Shown: positions 7,462 through 13,085 of the stretch, in pieces
Position numbering within the stretch: the stretch's first letter is position 1
How the letters are laid out: every line of letters starts with the position of its first letter
Assembly: GCA_003444795.1 (NCBI GenBank)
Contig: DLWR01000023.1
Location: forward strand, 1 to 13,085
Direction of reading: 5' to 3'
DNA length: 13,085 nucleotides
DNA from: Cryomorphaceae bacterium
GTDB taxonomy: Bacteria > Bacteroidota > Bacteroidia > Flavobacteriales > Schleiferiaceae
The notes under the pieces: model-generated
What the model was told of the DNA's origin: nothing
The model's database searches: none
Seen by the model: only the letters and a program-made list of their open reading frames with translations
Position numbers and translations under genes: made by a program

Positions 7462-9237
7462 TTAGCCTTCGTGGCTGAGATCCTGCACTTGCTTTCGGTA
7501 GGCTTCAAAGAGCTTGGTCTTGGACACCAAACCCAACCATTGGCCGTCGTGGTATACGGGTAGATACCACATACCTGTCTTCTCCATTTGGCTGAGCACC
7601 AGATCCATAGGGTCGCCATACTGAACGCGGGCCGGGGCGGACTTCATAGCATCTTTGGCGTTGATTTCTTCCTGATGCTCCTCGCGTTGTGCCCGCCAGA
7701 TATCCTCCCAAGTGATGTAGCCGACCATGCGTCCATCTTCGAGGATGGCCACCAAATTTCGCTTGCATCGGGCGAGTGCGGCTTGGCATTCGTGCAAGGG
7801 GCTGTCGGGTTCTAGGGTTTCCAAATCGCGTTCGAGCGCATCGTCCATGTCCAATAGGGTCAGGACAGCCTTGTCTTTGGACTGGATCCAGAGCCGGCCG
7901 CGCTGTGAGAGGTATTCGGTGTAGATGCTGTTTGGATCCCAGCTGCGCGTTAAGAAGAACGACAGCGCGGAGGTCATCATCAAGGGCAGAATGAGGGGGT
8001 AGCCGCCGCCAATTTCGGAAATCATAAAGATGGCCGTCAAAGGGGCGTGCATGGTACCCGCCATCAAGCCCGCCATAGCGATCAAGACAAAGTGCACGAC
8101 TGGCAAACCTTCAATGCCGGCAAATTCGAGGCTTCGCACAAAAATGAGACCGAGAATACTTCCCATGAAGAGCGTGGGCGCAAACATGCCACCCACACCT
8201 CCTGCGTGTACGGTCAAGGAGGCGGCGGTGACTTTGAGTAGCAAGAGGCCGATCAGTAAGCCGATGCCCATGAGCAAGTTCCCTGCTTCAACGCCCAGCC
8301 AGTTTTGCGATAGGATAGACCAGTCGTCCCCCTTCAGTGCGGCCTGGATAGTGCCAAATCCTTCACCGTAGAGCGGGGGCATCACAAAAATGAGGGCCCC
8401 CAGCAGCACGCCCCCAGTCATGGCCTTCGCCCATGGATTGTTCCAACGTACCACGAGGCGCCCCGACAGGGCAAAAACCCGCTTGAAGTACAAGGAAACC
8501 AATGCACAGGCCACCCCGAGGAGCAAGTAATAGGGCAGGTTAATGGGGTCAAAGGCTTCAATGCCCTCCGCATAGAAAAGCTTGCTCCCATCGCTGGTCA
8601 TCAAACCGGTCAAGGCGCCTGTGGCGGAGGCCAGAAGCAGGGGAACCAGGGAACTCAGGGTGAGGTCTATGCTGAAGAGTTCCAACGTGAAGATTATAGC
8701 CGCCACTGGTGCGCCAAAAATGGAGGAGATGGCACCCGCCGTCGCACAGGCGATGAGGAGGATGCGCTGCTTGAAACCTAGACGCATCCATCGCGCCAGG
8801 TTGGAGCCAATGGCTGATCCGGTGCCTACTGCGGGCCCTTCCAGCCCAACAGATCCCCCAAACCCTACCGTCACAGCCGACGTCAAGAAGGAGGTATACA
8901 TGCGGGAGCGCGGGATGATGCCGCCTTGGCGAGAAATGGCTTCAATGGCCGACGGAATACCCTCGCCTGCTCGGAGCTTGAAAACCCGGACCAAGGCTAC
9001 GGTGAGCAAGATGCCGATGAGGGGAAACGCGAAGTAGTAGAGTTGGTAGTAGTCCTCAAAGCGTTCGGACCGAATCCATGCCTGGATGGCATGCGTGGAA
9101 TTCTTCAGAACCACGGCCACTAAGCCCGAAACCAGCCCCGTAAGTATGCTCAGAACAAAAATGAAGTGCTGCATGGGCAGGTGCTGAGCCCGCCAAATCA
9201 GAACGCGCCTGATCCAAAGTTGCAGCGTGTGCTTCAT
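7462..9237 (-). CDS. ClC-family chloride channel/transporter with two C-terminal CBS domains
   Basis: A 591-residue inner-membrane anion transporter with about 440 residues of hydrophobic ClC core, then a cytoplasmic regulatory part. ClC selectivity-filter landmarks are present in order: GEGIP (91-95, the GSGIP site), GLEGP (131-135, with the gating glutamate E133), GMFAP (350-354, the GIFAP site) and Y439 in 'SIYTEYL', matching the anion-coordinating tyrosine. By alignment to E. coli ClC the proton glutamate E203 falls on L187 ('FTLEL', E186-L187), a channel-like change that occurs in this branch of the family, so whether it exchanges protons is open. CBS 1 spans about 460-515 and CBS 2 about 527-580; these usually bind adenine nucleotides. 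The ATG overlaps the aspS stop as ATGA (9234-9237), so it is probably translated by coupling within an aspS-ClC transcript. Physiological ion and role cannot be read from sequence. Confidence 0.93.
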   Translation of the reverse strand: MKHTLQLWIRRVLIWRAQHLPMQHFIFVLSILTGLVSGLVAVVLKNSTHAIQAWIRSERFEDYYQLYYFAFPLIGILLTVALVRVFKLRAGEGIPSAIEAISRQGGIIPRSRMYTSFLTSAVTVGFGGSVGLEGPAVGTGSAIGSNLARWMRLGFKQRILLIACATAGAISSIFGAPVAAIIFTLELFSIDLTLSSLVPLLLASATGALTGLMTSDGSKLFYAEGIEAFDPINLPYYLLLGVACALVSLYFKRVFALSGRLVVRWNNPWAKAMTGGVLLGALIFVMPPLYGEGFGTIQAALKGDDWSILSQNWLGVEAGNLLMGIGLLIGLLLLKVTAASLTVHAGGVGGMFAPTLFMGSILGLIFVRSLEFAGIEGLPVVHFVLIAMAGLMAGTMHAPLTAIFMISEIGGGYPLILPLMMTSALSFFLTRSWDPNSIYTEYLSQRGRLWIQSKDKAVLTLLDMDDALERDLETLEPDSPLHECQAALARCKRNLVAILEDGRMVGYITWEDIWRAQREEHQEEINAKDAMKSAPARVQYGDPMDLVLSQMEKTGMWYLPVYHDGQWLGLVSKTKLFEAYRKQVQDLSHEG

Positions 9238-10991
9238 GCAGGCTGTTGTGGGCTAATGCCCAAGGACAATTCTGTTAGCTGTGCAGGGTTGATGTGTGAA
9301 GGCGCATCAATCATGACGTCGCGGCCCGCGTTGTTTTTGGGGAAAGCGATGTAGTCGCGGATGACCTCATCCCCGCCCATCAAGGCCACCAAGCGGTCAA
9401 AGCCAAAGGCGATTCCGCCGTGGGGAGGTGCGCCATATTCGAAGGCATTCATGAGGAAGCCAAACTGCTCCAATGCCTCTTCTTTGCTGAATCCAAGCAG
9501 GTCAAACATGCGCTGCTGAAGGGCGCGGTCGTGGATTCGGATGGAGCCGCCACCGATTTCGTTGCCGTTGAGGACCAAGTCATAGGCATTGGCGCGAACG
9601 GCCCCAGGATCGCTGTCGATCAGGGGGATGTCTTCGGGCTTGGGGCTGGTGAAGGGGTGGTGCATGGCAAACCAGCGACCAGACTCTTCGTCCCATTCAA
9701 GCAGCGGGAAGTCCAGGACCCACAAAGGGGCAAATTCATCGGATTTGCGCAATCCCAATTCTTGGGCAAGGTGCATGCGGAGTTCGCTCAAGGCCTTTCG
9801 GGTCTTGTTGGCGTTGCCTGCAAGAACGAGCACCAAGTCACCGGCCGCGGCGCCGAAAGCTTCCGCCCATCCCGTGAGGGCCGCTTCGTCAAAGAACTTG
9901 TTGACGCTGGAACTCACCTGACCTTGCTCGTCGACTTTCATCCAAATGAGGCCAGACATACCCAGCTGTGGGTATTTCACATAGTCGGTGAGGGCGTCCA
10001 ATTGCTTGCGGGTATAGTGAGCGCATCCATCTACTTTGATGCCCACCACCAATTCAGCGTTGTCAAATACGGGGAAACCGCTGCCTTTGACGCGGTCGTT
10101 GAGTTCGACGAAGGTCATTCCAAAGCGGATGTCCGGCTTGTCGTTTCCATACAAGCGCATTGCATCGTCGTAGGTCATTCGTGGGATTTCACCCACCTCT
10201 AAGCCATGCACATCGCGGATGACGTGCTTGAGCAAGCCTTCAAAGGTTTGCAGGATGTCTTCCTGCTCCACAAAGGCCATTTCGCAGTCAATCTGCGTGA
10301 ATTCGGGCTGGCGATCCGCACGCAAATCCTCGTCGCGGAAGCAGCGCACAATTTGGTAGTAGCGGTCCATACCGGCCACCATCAAGAGCTGCTTAAAGGT
10401 CTGGGGGGACTGTGGAAGGGCGTAGAACTGTCCGTGGTGAACGCGAGAGGGCACCACAAAGTCGCGGGCACCTTCGGGGGTACTTTTGATCAAGAATGGG
10501 GTCTCCACATCGGCGAATCCCAGCTCGTTGAGGTAGGTTCTGACGGACATGTTGATGCGGTTGCGCAGCAAAAGTTTTTCCCGAACAGGCGCGCGGCGAA
10601 TGTCCAGGTAGCGGTACTTCATCCGCAACTCTTCGCCGCCATCTGTTTCCGCTTCGATGGTAAAGGGGGGCGTTTTGGCGCCATTGAGGACCTTGAATTC
10701 GGTCACCCAAATTTCCACTTCGCCGGTGGGCAAGTTGGGGTTTTTGTTTTCACGCTCAACCACCTTGCCGGTAGCCTGAACCACAAACTCGCGCTGTGCG
10801 CTGCGAGCCAACTCCAACATCGCAGGGTCCACACCCTCGTTGAATGCTAGCTGGGTTAGGCCATAGCGGTCGCGCAGATCGATGAAGGACATGCCTCCAA
10901 AGTCGCGACGGCGCTGGACCCAGCCGCTGAGGGTAACGGTTTGACCCGCATGAGAAAGGCGCAGTTCGCCGCAAGTATGAGTACGGTACAT
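9234..10991 (-). CDS. aspS: Aspartate--tRNA ligase (AspRS, bacterial type)
   Basis: A 585-residue cytoplasmic class IIb aminoacyl-tRNA synthetase that charges tRNA-Asp with aspartate, close to the usual bacterial length of about 590. The N-terminal OB fold that binds the anticodon carries '[11 protein letters not shown]' (23-33). The catalytic core has 'TPEGARDF' (171-178), the QSPQ loop (194-197), motif 2 '[18 protein letters not shown]' (218-235) and motif 3 'GIAFGFDRL' (526-534). The bacterial GAD insertion lies at about 290-415 and the conserved '[11 protein letters not shown]' (281-291) precedes it. Position 31, where discriminating and non-discriminating enzymes tend to differ (Leu versus His), is Phe here, so tRNA specificity is not obvious. 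The start is 'MYRTH' at 10991, the standard N-terminus, 17 nt after a -7 element; a longer frame to 11051 runs into tadA. The stop overlaps the ClC start. Confidence 0.97.
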   Translation of the reverse strand: MYRTHTCGELRLSHAGQTVTLSGWVQRRRDFGGMSFIDLRDRYGLTQLAFNEGVDPAMLELARSAQREFVVQATGKVVERENKNPNLPTGEVEIWVTEFKVLNGAKTPPFTIEAETDGGEELRMKYRYLDIRRAPVREKLLLRNRINMSVRTYLNELGFADVETPFLIKSTPEGARDFVVPSRVHHGQFYALPQSPQTFKQLLMVAGMDRYYQIVRCFRDEDLRADRQPEFTQIDCEMAFVEQEDILQTFEGLLKHVIRDVHGLEVGEIPRMTYDDAMRLYGNDKPDIRFGMTFVELNDRVKGSGFPVFDNAELVVGIKVDGCAHYTRKQLDALTDYVKYPQLGMSGLIWMKVDEQGQVSSSVNKFFDEAALTGWAEAFGAAAGDLVLVLAGNANKTRKALSELRMHLAQELGLRKSDEFAPLWVLDFPLLEWDEESGRWFAMHHPFTSPKPEDIPLIDSDPGAVRANAYDLVLNGNEIGGGSIRIHDRALQQRMFDLLGFSKEEALEQFGFLMNAFEYGAPPHGGIAFGFDRLVALMGGDEVIRDYIAFPKNNAGRDVMIDAPSHINPAQLTELSLGISPQQPA

Positions 10992-11008
10992 GATCGTGAA
11001 ATGAAGTG

Positions 11009-11016
11009 CAAAGGTA
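11009..11016 (-). promoter_or_regulatory. -7 promoter element TACCTTTG for aspS
   Basis: The minus strand reads TACCTTTG, an exact TAnnTTTG match, 17 nt before the aspS ATG and identical to the element before purQ. It predicts a leader of roughly 12-14 nt. It lies in the 58-nt divergent gap shared with tadA. Confidence 0.55.
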
Positions 11017-11036
11017 AAAAAGCCGGTGGGGCTACG

Positions 11037-11044
11037 TAGTTTTA
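11037..11044 (+). promoter_or_regulatory. Possible -7 promoter element TAGTTTTA for tadA
   Basis: TAGTTTTA fits TAnnTTTG except for the last base and ends 5 nt before the tadA ATG. A full promoter here would have its upstream half inside the aspS promoter. One mismatch in an AT-rich stretch makes this a weaker call than the exact matches. Confidence 0.35.
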
Positions 11045-11049
11045 TCCCC

Positions 11050-11490
11050 ATGGAGTTTGACGACGTTTATTTCATGCGCCAAGCCATTAGGGAAGCGCTC
11101 AAAGCCTACGAGGCAGACGAGGTGCCTGTGGGGGCTATTGTGGTGAGCAACAACCAGATAATCGCTCGAGGCCACAATCTGACCGAACAGCTCCACGACG
11201 TCACCGCTCACGCAGAAATGCAGGCGATCACCGCCGCTTCGCATTACCTAGGGGCAAAGTACCTACCGGATTGCACCTTGTATGTCACCCTAGAGCCTTG
11301 CAGCATGTGCGCTGGAGCGCTCTTTTGGTCACAGATTGGCCGAATCGTCTACGGAGCCAGCGACGAGAAGCGCGGATTCCGCACCATGGGGGGACAATTT
11401 CATCCAAAAACTCAGGTCACTACGGGAATTGAAGCAGAGGTCTGCGGGGATTTAATGACCGAATTTTTCCGGGCCAAGCGAAAAAAGTAA
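11050..11490 (+). CDS. tadA: tRNA-specific adenosine deaminase TadA
   Basis: A 146-residue zinc-dependent cytidine-deaminase-fold enzyme that converts adenosine 34 to inosine in the wobble position of tRNA-Arg(ACG), allowing it to read CGU, CGC and CGA codons. The active site is complete: 'HAEM' (H54 zinc ligand, E56 proton shuttle) and 'LEPCSMCAG' (C84 and C87 zinc ligands). 'EVPVGAI' (24-30) and the tail 'FFRAKRKK' are typical of TadA, which separates it from guanine or cytosine deaminases. The ATG at 11050 gives the family's usual length; a GTG at 11026 adds eight unlikely residues overlapping the divergent promoter region. The gene faces away from aspS, so two tRNA-related genes share one 58-nt intergenic space. 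A hairpin terminator follows at 11578. Confidence 0.95.
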   Translation: MEFDDVYFMRQAIREALKAYEADEVPVGAIVVSNNQIIARGHNLTEQLHDVTAHAEMQAITAASHYLGAKYLPDCTLYVTLEPCSMCAGALFWSQIGRIVYGASDEKRGFRTMGGQFHPKTQVTTGIEAEVCGDLMTEFFRAKRKK

Positions 11491-11577
11491 CCGCCCCAGC
11501 GTGCATTTGGCACAGCTTTTGGAATCCCATATACAACGAACTCAGCGTTTAGATTCGTTTGTAAGTTTAGGTTGGGG

Positions 11578-11604
11578 AGGGCCGTCGGGGGACGGCCCTT
11601 TCTT
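11578..11604 (+). terminator. Intrinsic terminator downstream of tadA
   Basis: A 9-bp stem, 11578-11586 (AGGGCCGTC) pairing with 11591-11599 (GACGGCCCT), has a GGGG loop and is followed by a T-rich run (TTCTTATTT). It lies 87 nt after the tadA stop and ends only about 16 nt before the next ATG, directly against the next gene's putative -7 element. Confidence 0.85.
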
Positions 11605-11607
11605 ATT

Positions 11608-11615
11608 TAGTTTCG
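11608..11615 (+). promoter_or_regulatory. Possible -7 promoter element TAGTTTCG for the MBL-fold gene
   Basis: TAGTTTCG differs from TAnnTTTG at one base and ends 4 nt before the ATG at 11620. It follows the tadA terminator U-tract without a gap, so the promoter's upstream half would lie within the terminator hairpin. A competing one-mismatch match, TAAGTTTA, lies at 11562-11569. Confidence 0.35.
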
Positions 11616-11619
11616 TTCT

Positions 11620-12465
11620 ATGAACCTTCACAGTCTTAACACCGGATTTTTCAAGCTGGACGGCGGGGCCATGTTTGGGGTGGTGCCCAAGCAACTTTGG
11701 CAGCGGACCAACCCTGCGGATGCGAACAATTTGTGCACCTGGGCCATGCGCTCGCTGCTTATTGAGGACGGCAACCGACTCATCCTGGTCGACACAGGCA
11801 TTGGCAACAAGCAAGACGATAAATTCTTTAGCCACTACCACTTGCATGGTACGGACAACTTGGACAGCAACCTGAAGGCACTTGGATTCCAGCGCAGCGA
11901 CATCACGGATGTTTTTCTCACCCATATGCATTTTGACCACGTAGGGGGCGCGGTGGAACGCACAGAAAAAGGACTTCGTCCCGCGTTCGCACAAGCGACC
12001 TACTGGACCAACGAGCGCCATTGGAAATGGGCGACCGAACCCAACGCCCGTGAAAAAGCTTCCTTCCTCGCGGAGAACATATTGCCCTGGCAGGAAAGCG
12101 GGCAGCTCGCATGGATCGATGCGCCGGAAGGCGAGCAACGCGTGAGCACCCCTTTAGGCTTTGACACCTTTGTGGTCAATGGTCACACCGATGCTCAAAT
12201 GTGCCCAATCCTGCCGTACCGCGGGGAACAGATCGTCTTTATGGCCGACCTCCTGCCCTCCGTGGGGCATATCCCCTTACCCTATGTCATGGGCTACGAC
12301 ACGCGCCCCCTTTTGACCCTGGGCGAAAAGAAGGCCATTCTAACAGAAGCAGCCCAGCAGGGGTATCGCTTATTTTTGGAACACGACCCGGAAAACGAAA
12401 CCTGCACCCTCGAACTCACCGAAAAAGGCCCACGTTTGGCCCATACCCGTCCCTTAAACGACTAA
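11620..12465 (+). CDS. MBL-fold metallo-hydrolase
   Basis: A 281-residue protein of the metallo-beta-lactamase superfamily. The zinc ligands are all visible: 'THMHFDHVGG' (H102, H104, D106, H107), 'GHTDAQMCP' (H189), 'FMADLLPS' (D210) and 'LEHDPE' (H255). 'SLLIEDGNRLILVDTGIG' near residues 45-62 is the usual beta-strand and DTG turn. There is no signal peptide, so it should act in the cytoplasm. Length and motif spacing resemble the lactonase-like/general hydrolase branch (the group that includes AHL lactonases) rather than true beta-lactamases, glyoxalase II or RNase J, but the substrate cannot be named. The stop is 7 nt before the start of the M1 peptidase gene, so the two are probably cotranscribed. 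The region around 11930 also has long antisense open frames, which are shadows. Confidence 0.9.
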   Translation: MNLHSLNTGFFKLDGGAMFGVVPKQLWQRTNPADANNLCTWAMRSLLIEDGNRLILVDTGIGNKQDDKFFSHYHLHGTDNLDSNLKALGFQRSDITDVFLTHMHFDHVGGAVERTEKGLRPAFAQATYWTNERHWKWATEPNAREKASFLAENILPWQESGQLAWIDAPEGEQRVSTPLGFDTFVVNGHTDAQMCPILPYRGEQIVFMADLLPSVGHIPLPYVMGYDTRPLLTLGEKKAILTEAAQQGYRLFLEHDPENETCTLELTEKGPRLAHTRPLND

Positions 12466-12472
12466 TTCTCGC

Positions 12473-13085
12473 ATGAAGCATTTTTTTGTCGCTCTCTTGG
12501 CCCTCTGCAGCCTTCCCGGCTTTGCACAGTATTGGCAGCAAGCCGTTGACTACCATATCCAAGTGGATTTGGACGACAAGAAGCATCAGCTCGCGGGGGA
12601 TTTGAGCCTGCAGTACACGAACAACAGCCCAGATGCACTGCATGAAGTGTTTTTTCACCTCTACTGGAACGCCTTTCAGCCCGGTAGCATGCTGTCCAAC
12701 ATGGCCAATATTCCCACCAAGTTCCCCGACCGCGCCATCGGCGACAAGGTGGAGAACTACGCTCCAGATGAGTACGGCGAGCAAATCATTCAGTCTTTGA
12801 CCCTTAACGGGGAGCCCCTGTCCTTTACGGTGGATCAGACCATCCTTCACGCCAAATTGCCTAGGCACATTCAGCCTGGAGAAACCGTGTCTTTTCACAT
12901 GACCTACACCACGCGCATCCCCAAATTGGTAGAGCGCGCTGGCCGGGACAATCCCGAAGACATTGCGTACAGCTTTACACAATGGTATCCTAAAATGGTC
13001 GTTTACGACACGGATGGCTGGCACCCGGACATCAACGTAGCCCGCGAATTCTATGGCGACTTTGGCCCCTTTCAGGTGGACATCA
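12473..13085 (+). CDS. M1-family metallopeptidase, N-terminal part (3' truncated)
   Basis: The frame starts at ATG 12473 and runs off the window, giving 204 codons. Residues 1-19 are a signal peptide ('MKHFFVALLALCSLPGFAQ', hydrophobic core then AQ cleavage, no lipobox), so the product is exported to the periplasm or beyond. The rest matches the N-terminal beta domain of Bacteroidota M1 aminopeptidases: 'WQQAVDYHIQVDLD' (21-34), 'LQYTNNSPDALHEVFFHLYWNAFQPGS' spread over 46-72, 'SFTQWYPKMVVYD' (167-179) and 'REFYGDFGPFQV' (191-202). The zinc motif HExxH and GxMEN lie beyond the window and could not be checked. No T9SS or other tail can be seen. The start lies 7 nt after the MBL-fold gene stop with no promoter between, suggesting one operon. 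Confidence 0.88.
   Translation, partial: MKHFFVALLALCSLPGFAQYWQQAVDYHIQVDLDDKKHQLAGDLSLQYTNNSPDALHEVFFHLYWNAFQPGSMLSNMANIPTKFPDRAIGDKVENYAPDEYGEQIIQSLTLNGEPLSFTVDQTILHAKLPRHIQPGETVSFHMTYTTRIPKLVERAGRDNPEDIAYSFTQWYPKMVVYDTDGWHPDINVAREFYGDFGPFQVDI

Noticed and set aside
7341..7619. Upstream extension of the T9SS gene by 93 residues
   Set aside because: It overlaps the 3' end of the ClC gene, contains no recognisable sequence, and would bury the clear signal peptide that starts at 7340 or 7331.
9420..10850. Two long + strand open frames (260 and 214 residues) antisense to aspS
   Set aside because: They are shadows of a well-conserved AspRS coding sequence; no signal, motif or promoter supports them.
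11026..11049. GTG start at 11026 for tadA
   Set aside because: It adds eight residues not typical of TadA and lies in the divergent promoter region; ATG 11050 gives the normal length.
10992..11051. Upstream extension of aspS by 20 residues
   Set aside because: It crosses the putative promoter and the tadA start, and AspRS proteins normally begin with the 'MYRTH' type sequence at 10991.
11542..12138. 198-residue minus-strand open frame opposite the MBL-fold gene
   Set aside because: The sense strand has all metal-binding motifs of the MBL fold; the antisense frame also runs through the tadA terminator.
12416..13024. 202-residue minus-strand open frame opposite the M1 peptidase gene
   Set aside because: The + strand carries a signal peptide and clear M1 N-terminal domain across the same bases; the antisense product has no recognisable feature.

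Overview
The window looks like chromosomal DNA from a member of the Bacteroidota with fairly high GC (a little over half G+C by eye). Three things point there. A very large secreted protein ends in a type IX secretion (T9SS) type A sorting domain. Start codons lack Shine-Dalgarno sequences. Copies of the Bacteroidota -7 promoter element (TAnnTTTG) sit just upstream of several genes. I cannot place it below phylum; the T9SS machinery and marine-type gene set would fit Flavobacteriales or a related order, but that is inference.

Layout. Positions 1-871 (+) hold the 3' part of a lamin-tail-domain surface protein cut by the window edge. 890-1969 (+) is an agmatinase/arginase-family ureohydrolase. 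2018-2713 (+) is purQ. A perfect 14-bp bidirectional terminator (2738-2768) separates purQ from the convergent giant gene at 2793-7340 (-), a roughly 1515-residue secreted Asp-box beta-propeller protein with PKD, jelly-roll and Ig-like modules and a T9SS tail. Upstream of it on the same strand is a two-gene unit, aspS (9234-10991) then a ClC chloride transporter/channel with two CBS domains (7462-9237), joined by an ATGA stop/start overlap. aspS is divergent from tadA (11050-11490, +) across only 58 nt. A terminator at 11578-11604 follows tadA. Then come a metallo-beta-lactamase-fold hydrolase (11620-12465, +) and, 7 nt later, the 5' part of an M1-family metallopeptidase (12473 to the window end).

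How the genes relate. Most of the window is ordinary housekeeping: purine synthesis (PurQ), translation (AspRS and the tRNA adenosine deaminase TadA, expressed back to back), nitrogen/guanidino compound hydrolysis, and anion transport. The accessory part is the exported set: the lamin-tail protein, the T9SS propeller protein and the M1 peptidase. I saw no tRNA, rRNA, CRISPR, IS element, phage gene or obvious horizontal transfer, and no gene-free stretch reaches 300 nt.

I do not see a convincing new multi-gene system. The most interesting recurrent signal is regulatory. At four starts (890, 2018, 11050, 11620) a perfect or one-mismatch -7 element ends only 4-5 nt before the start codon, which predicts leaderless mRNAs. 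The giant T9SS gene is different: it has a longer leader that would begin with a G/C hairpin followed by five U.
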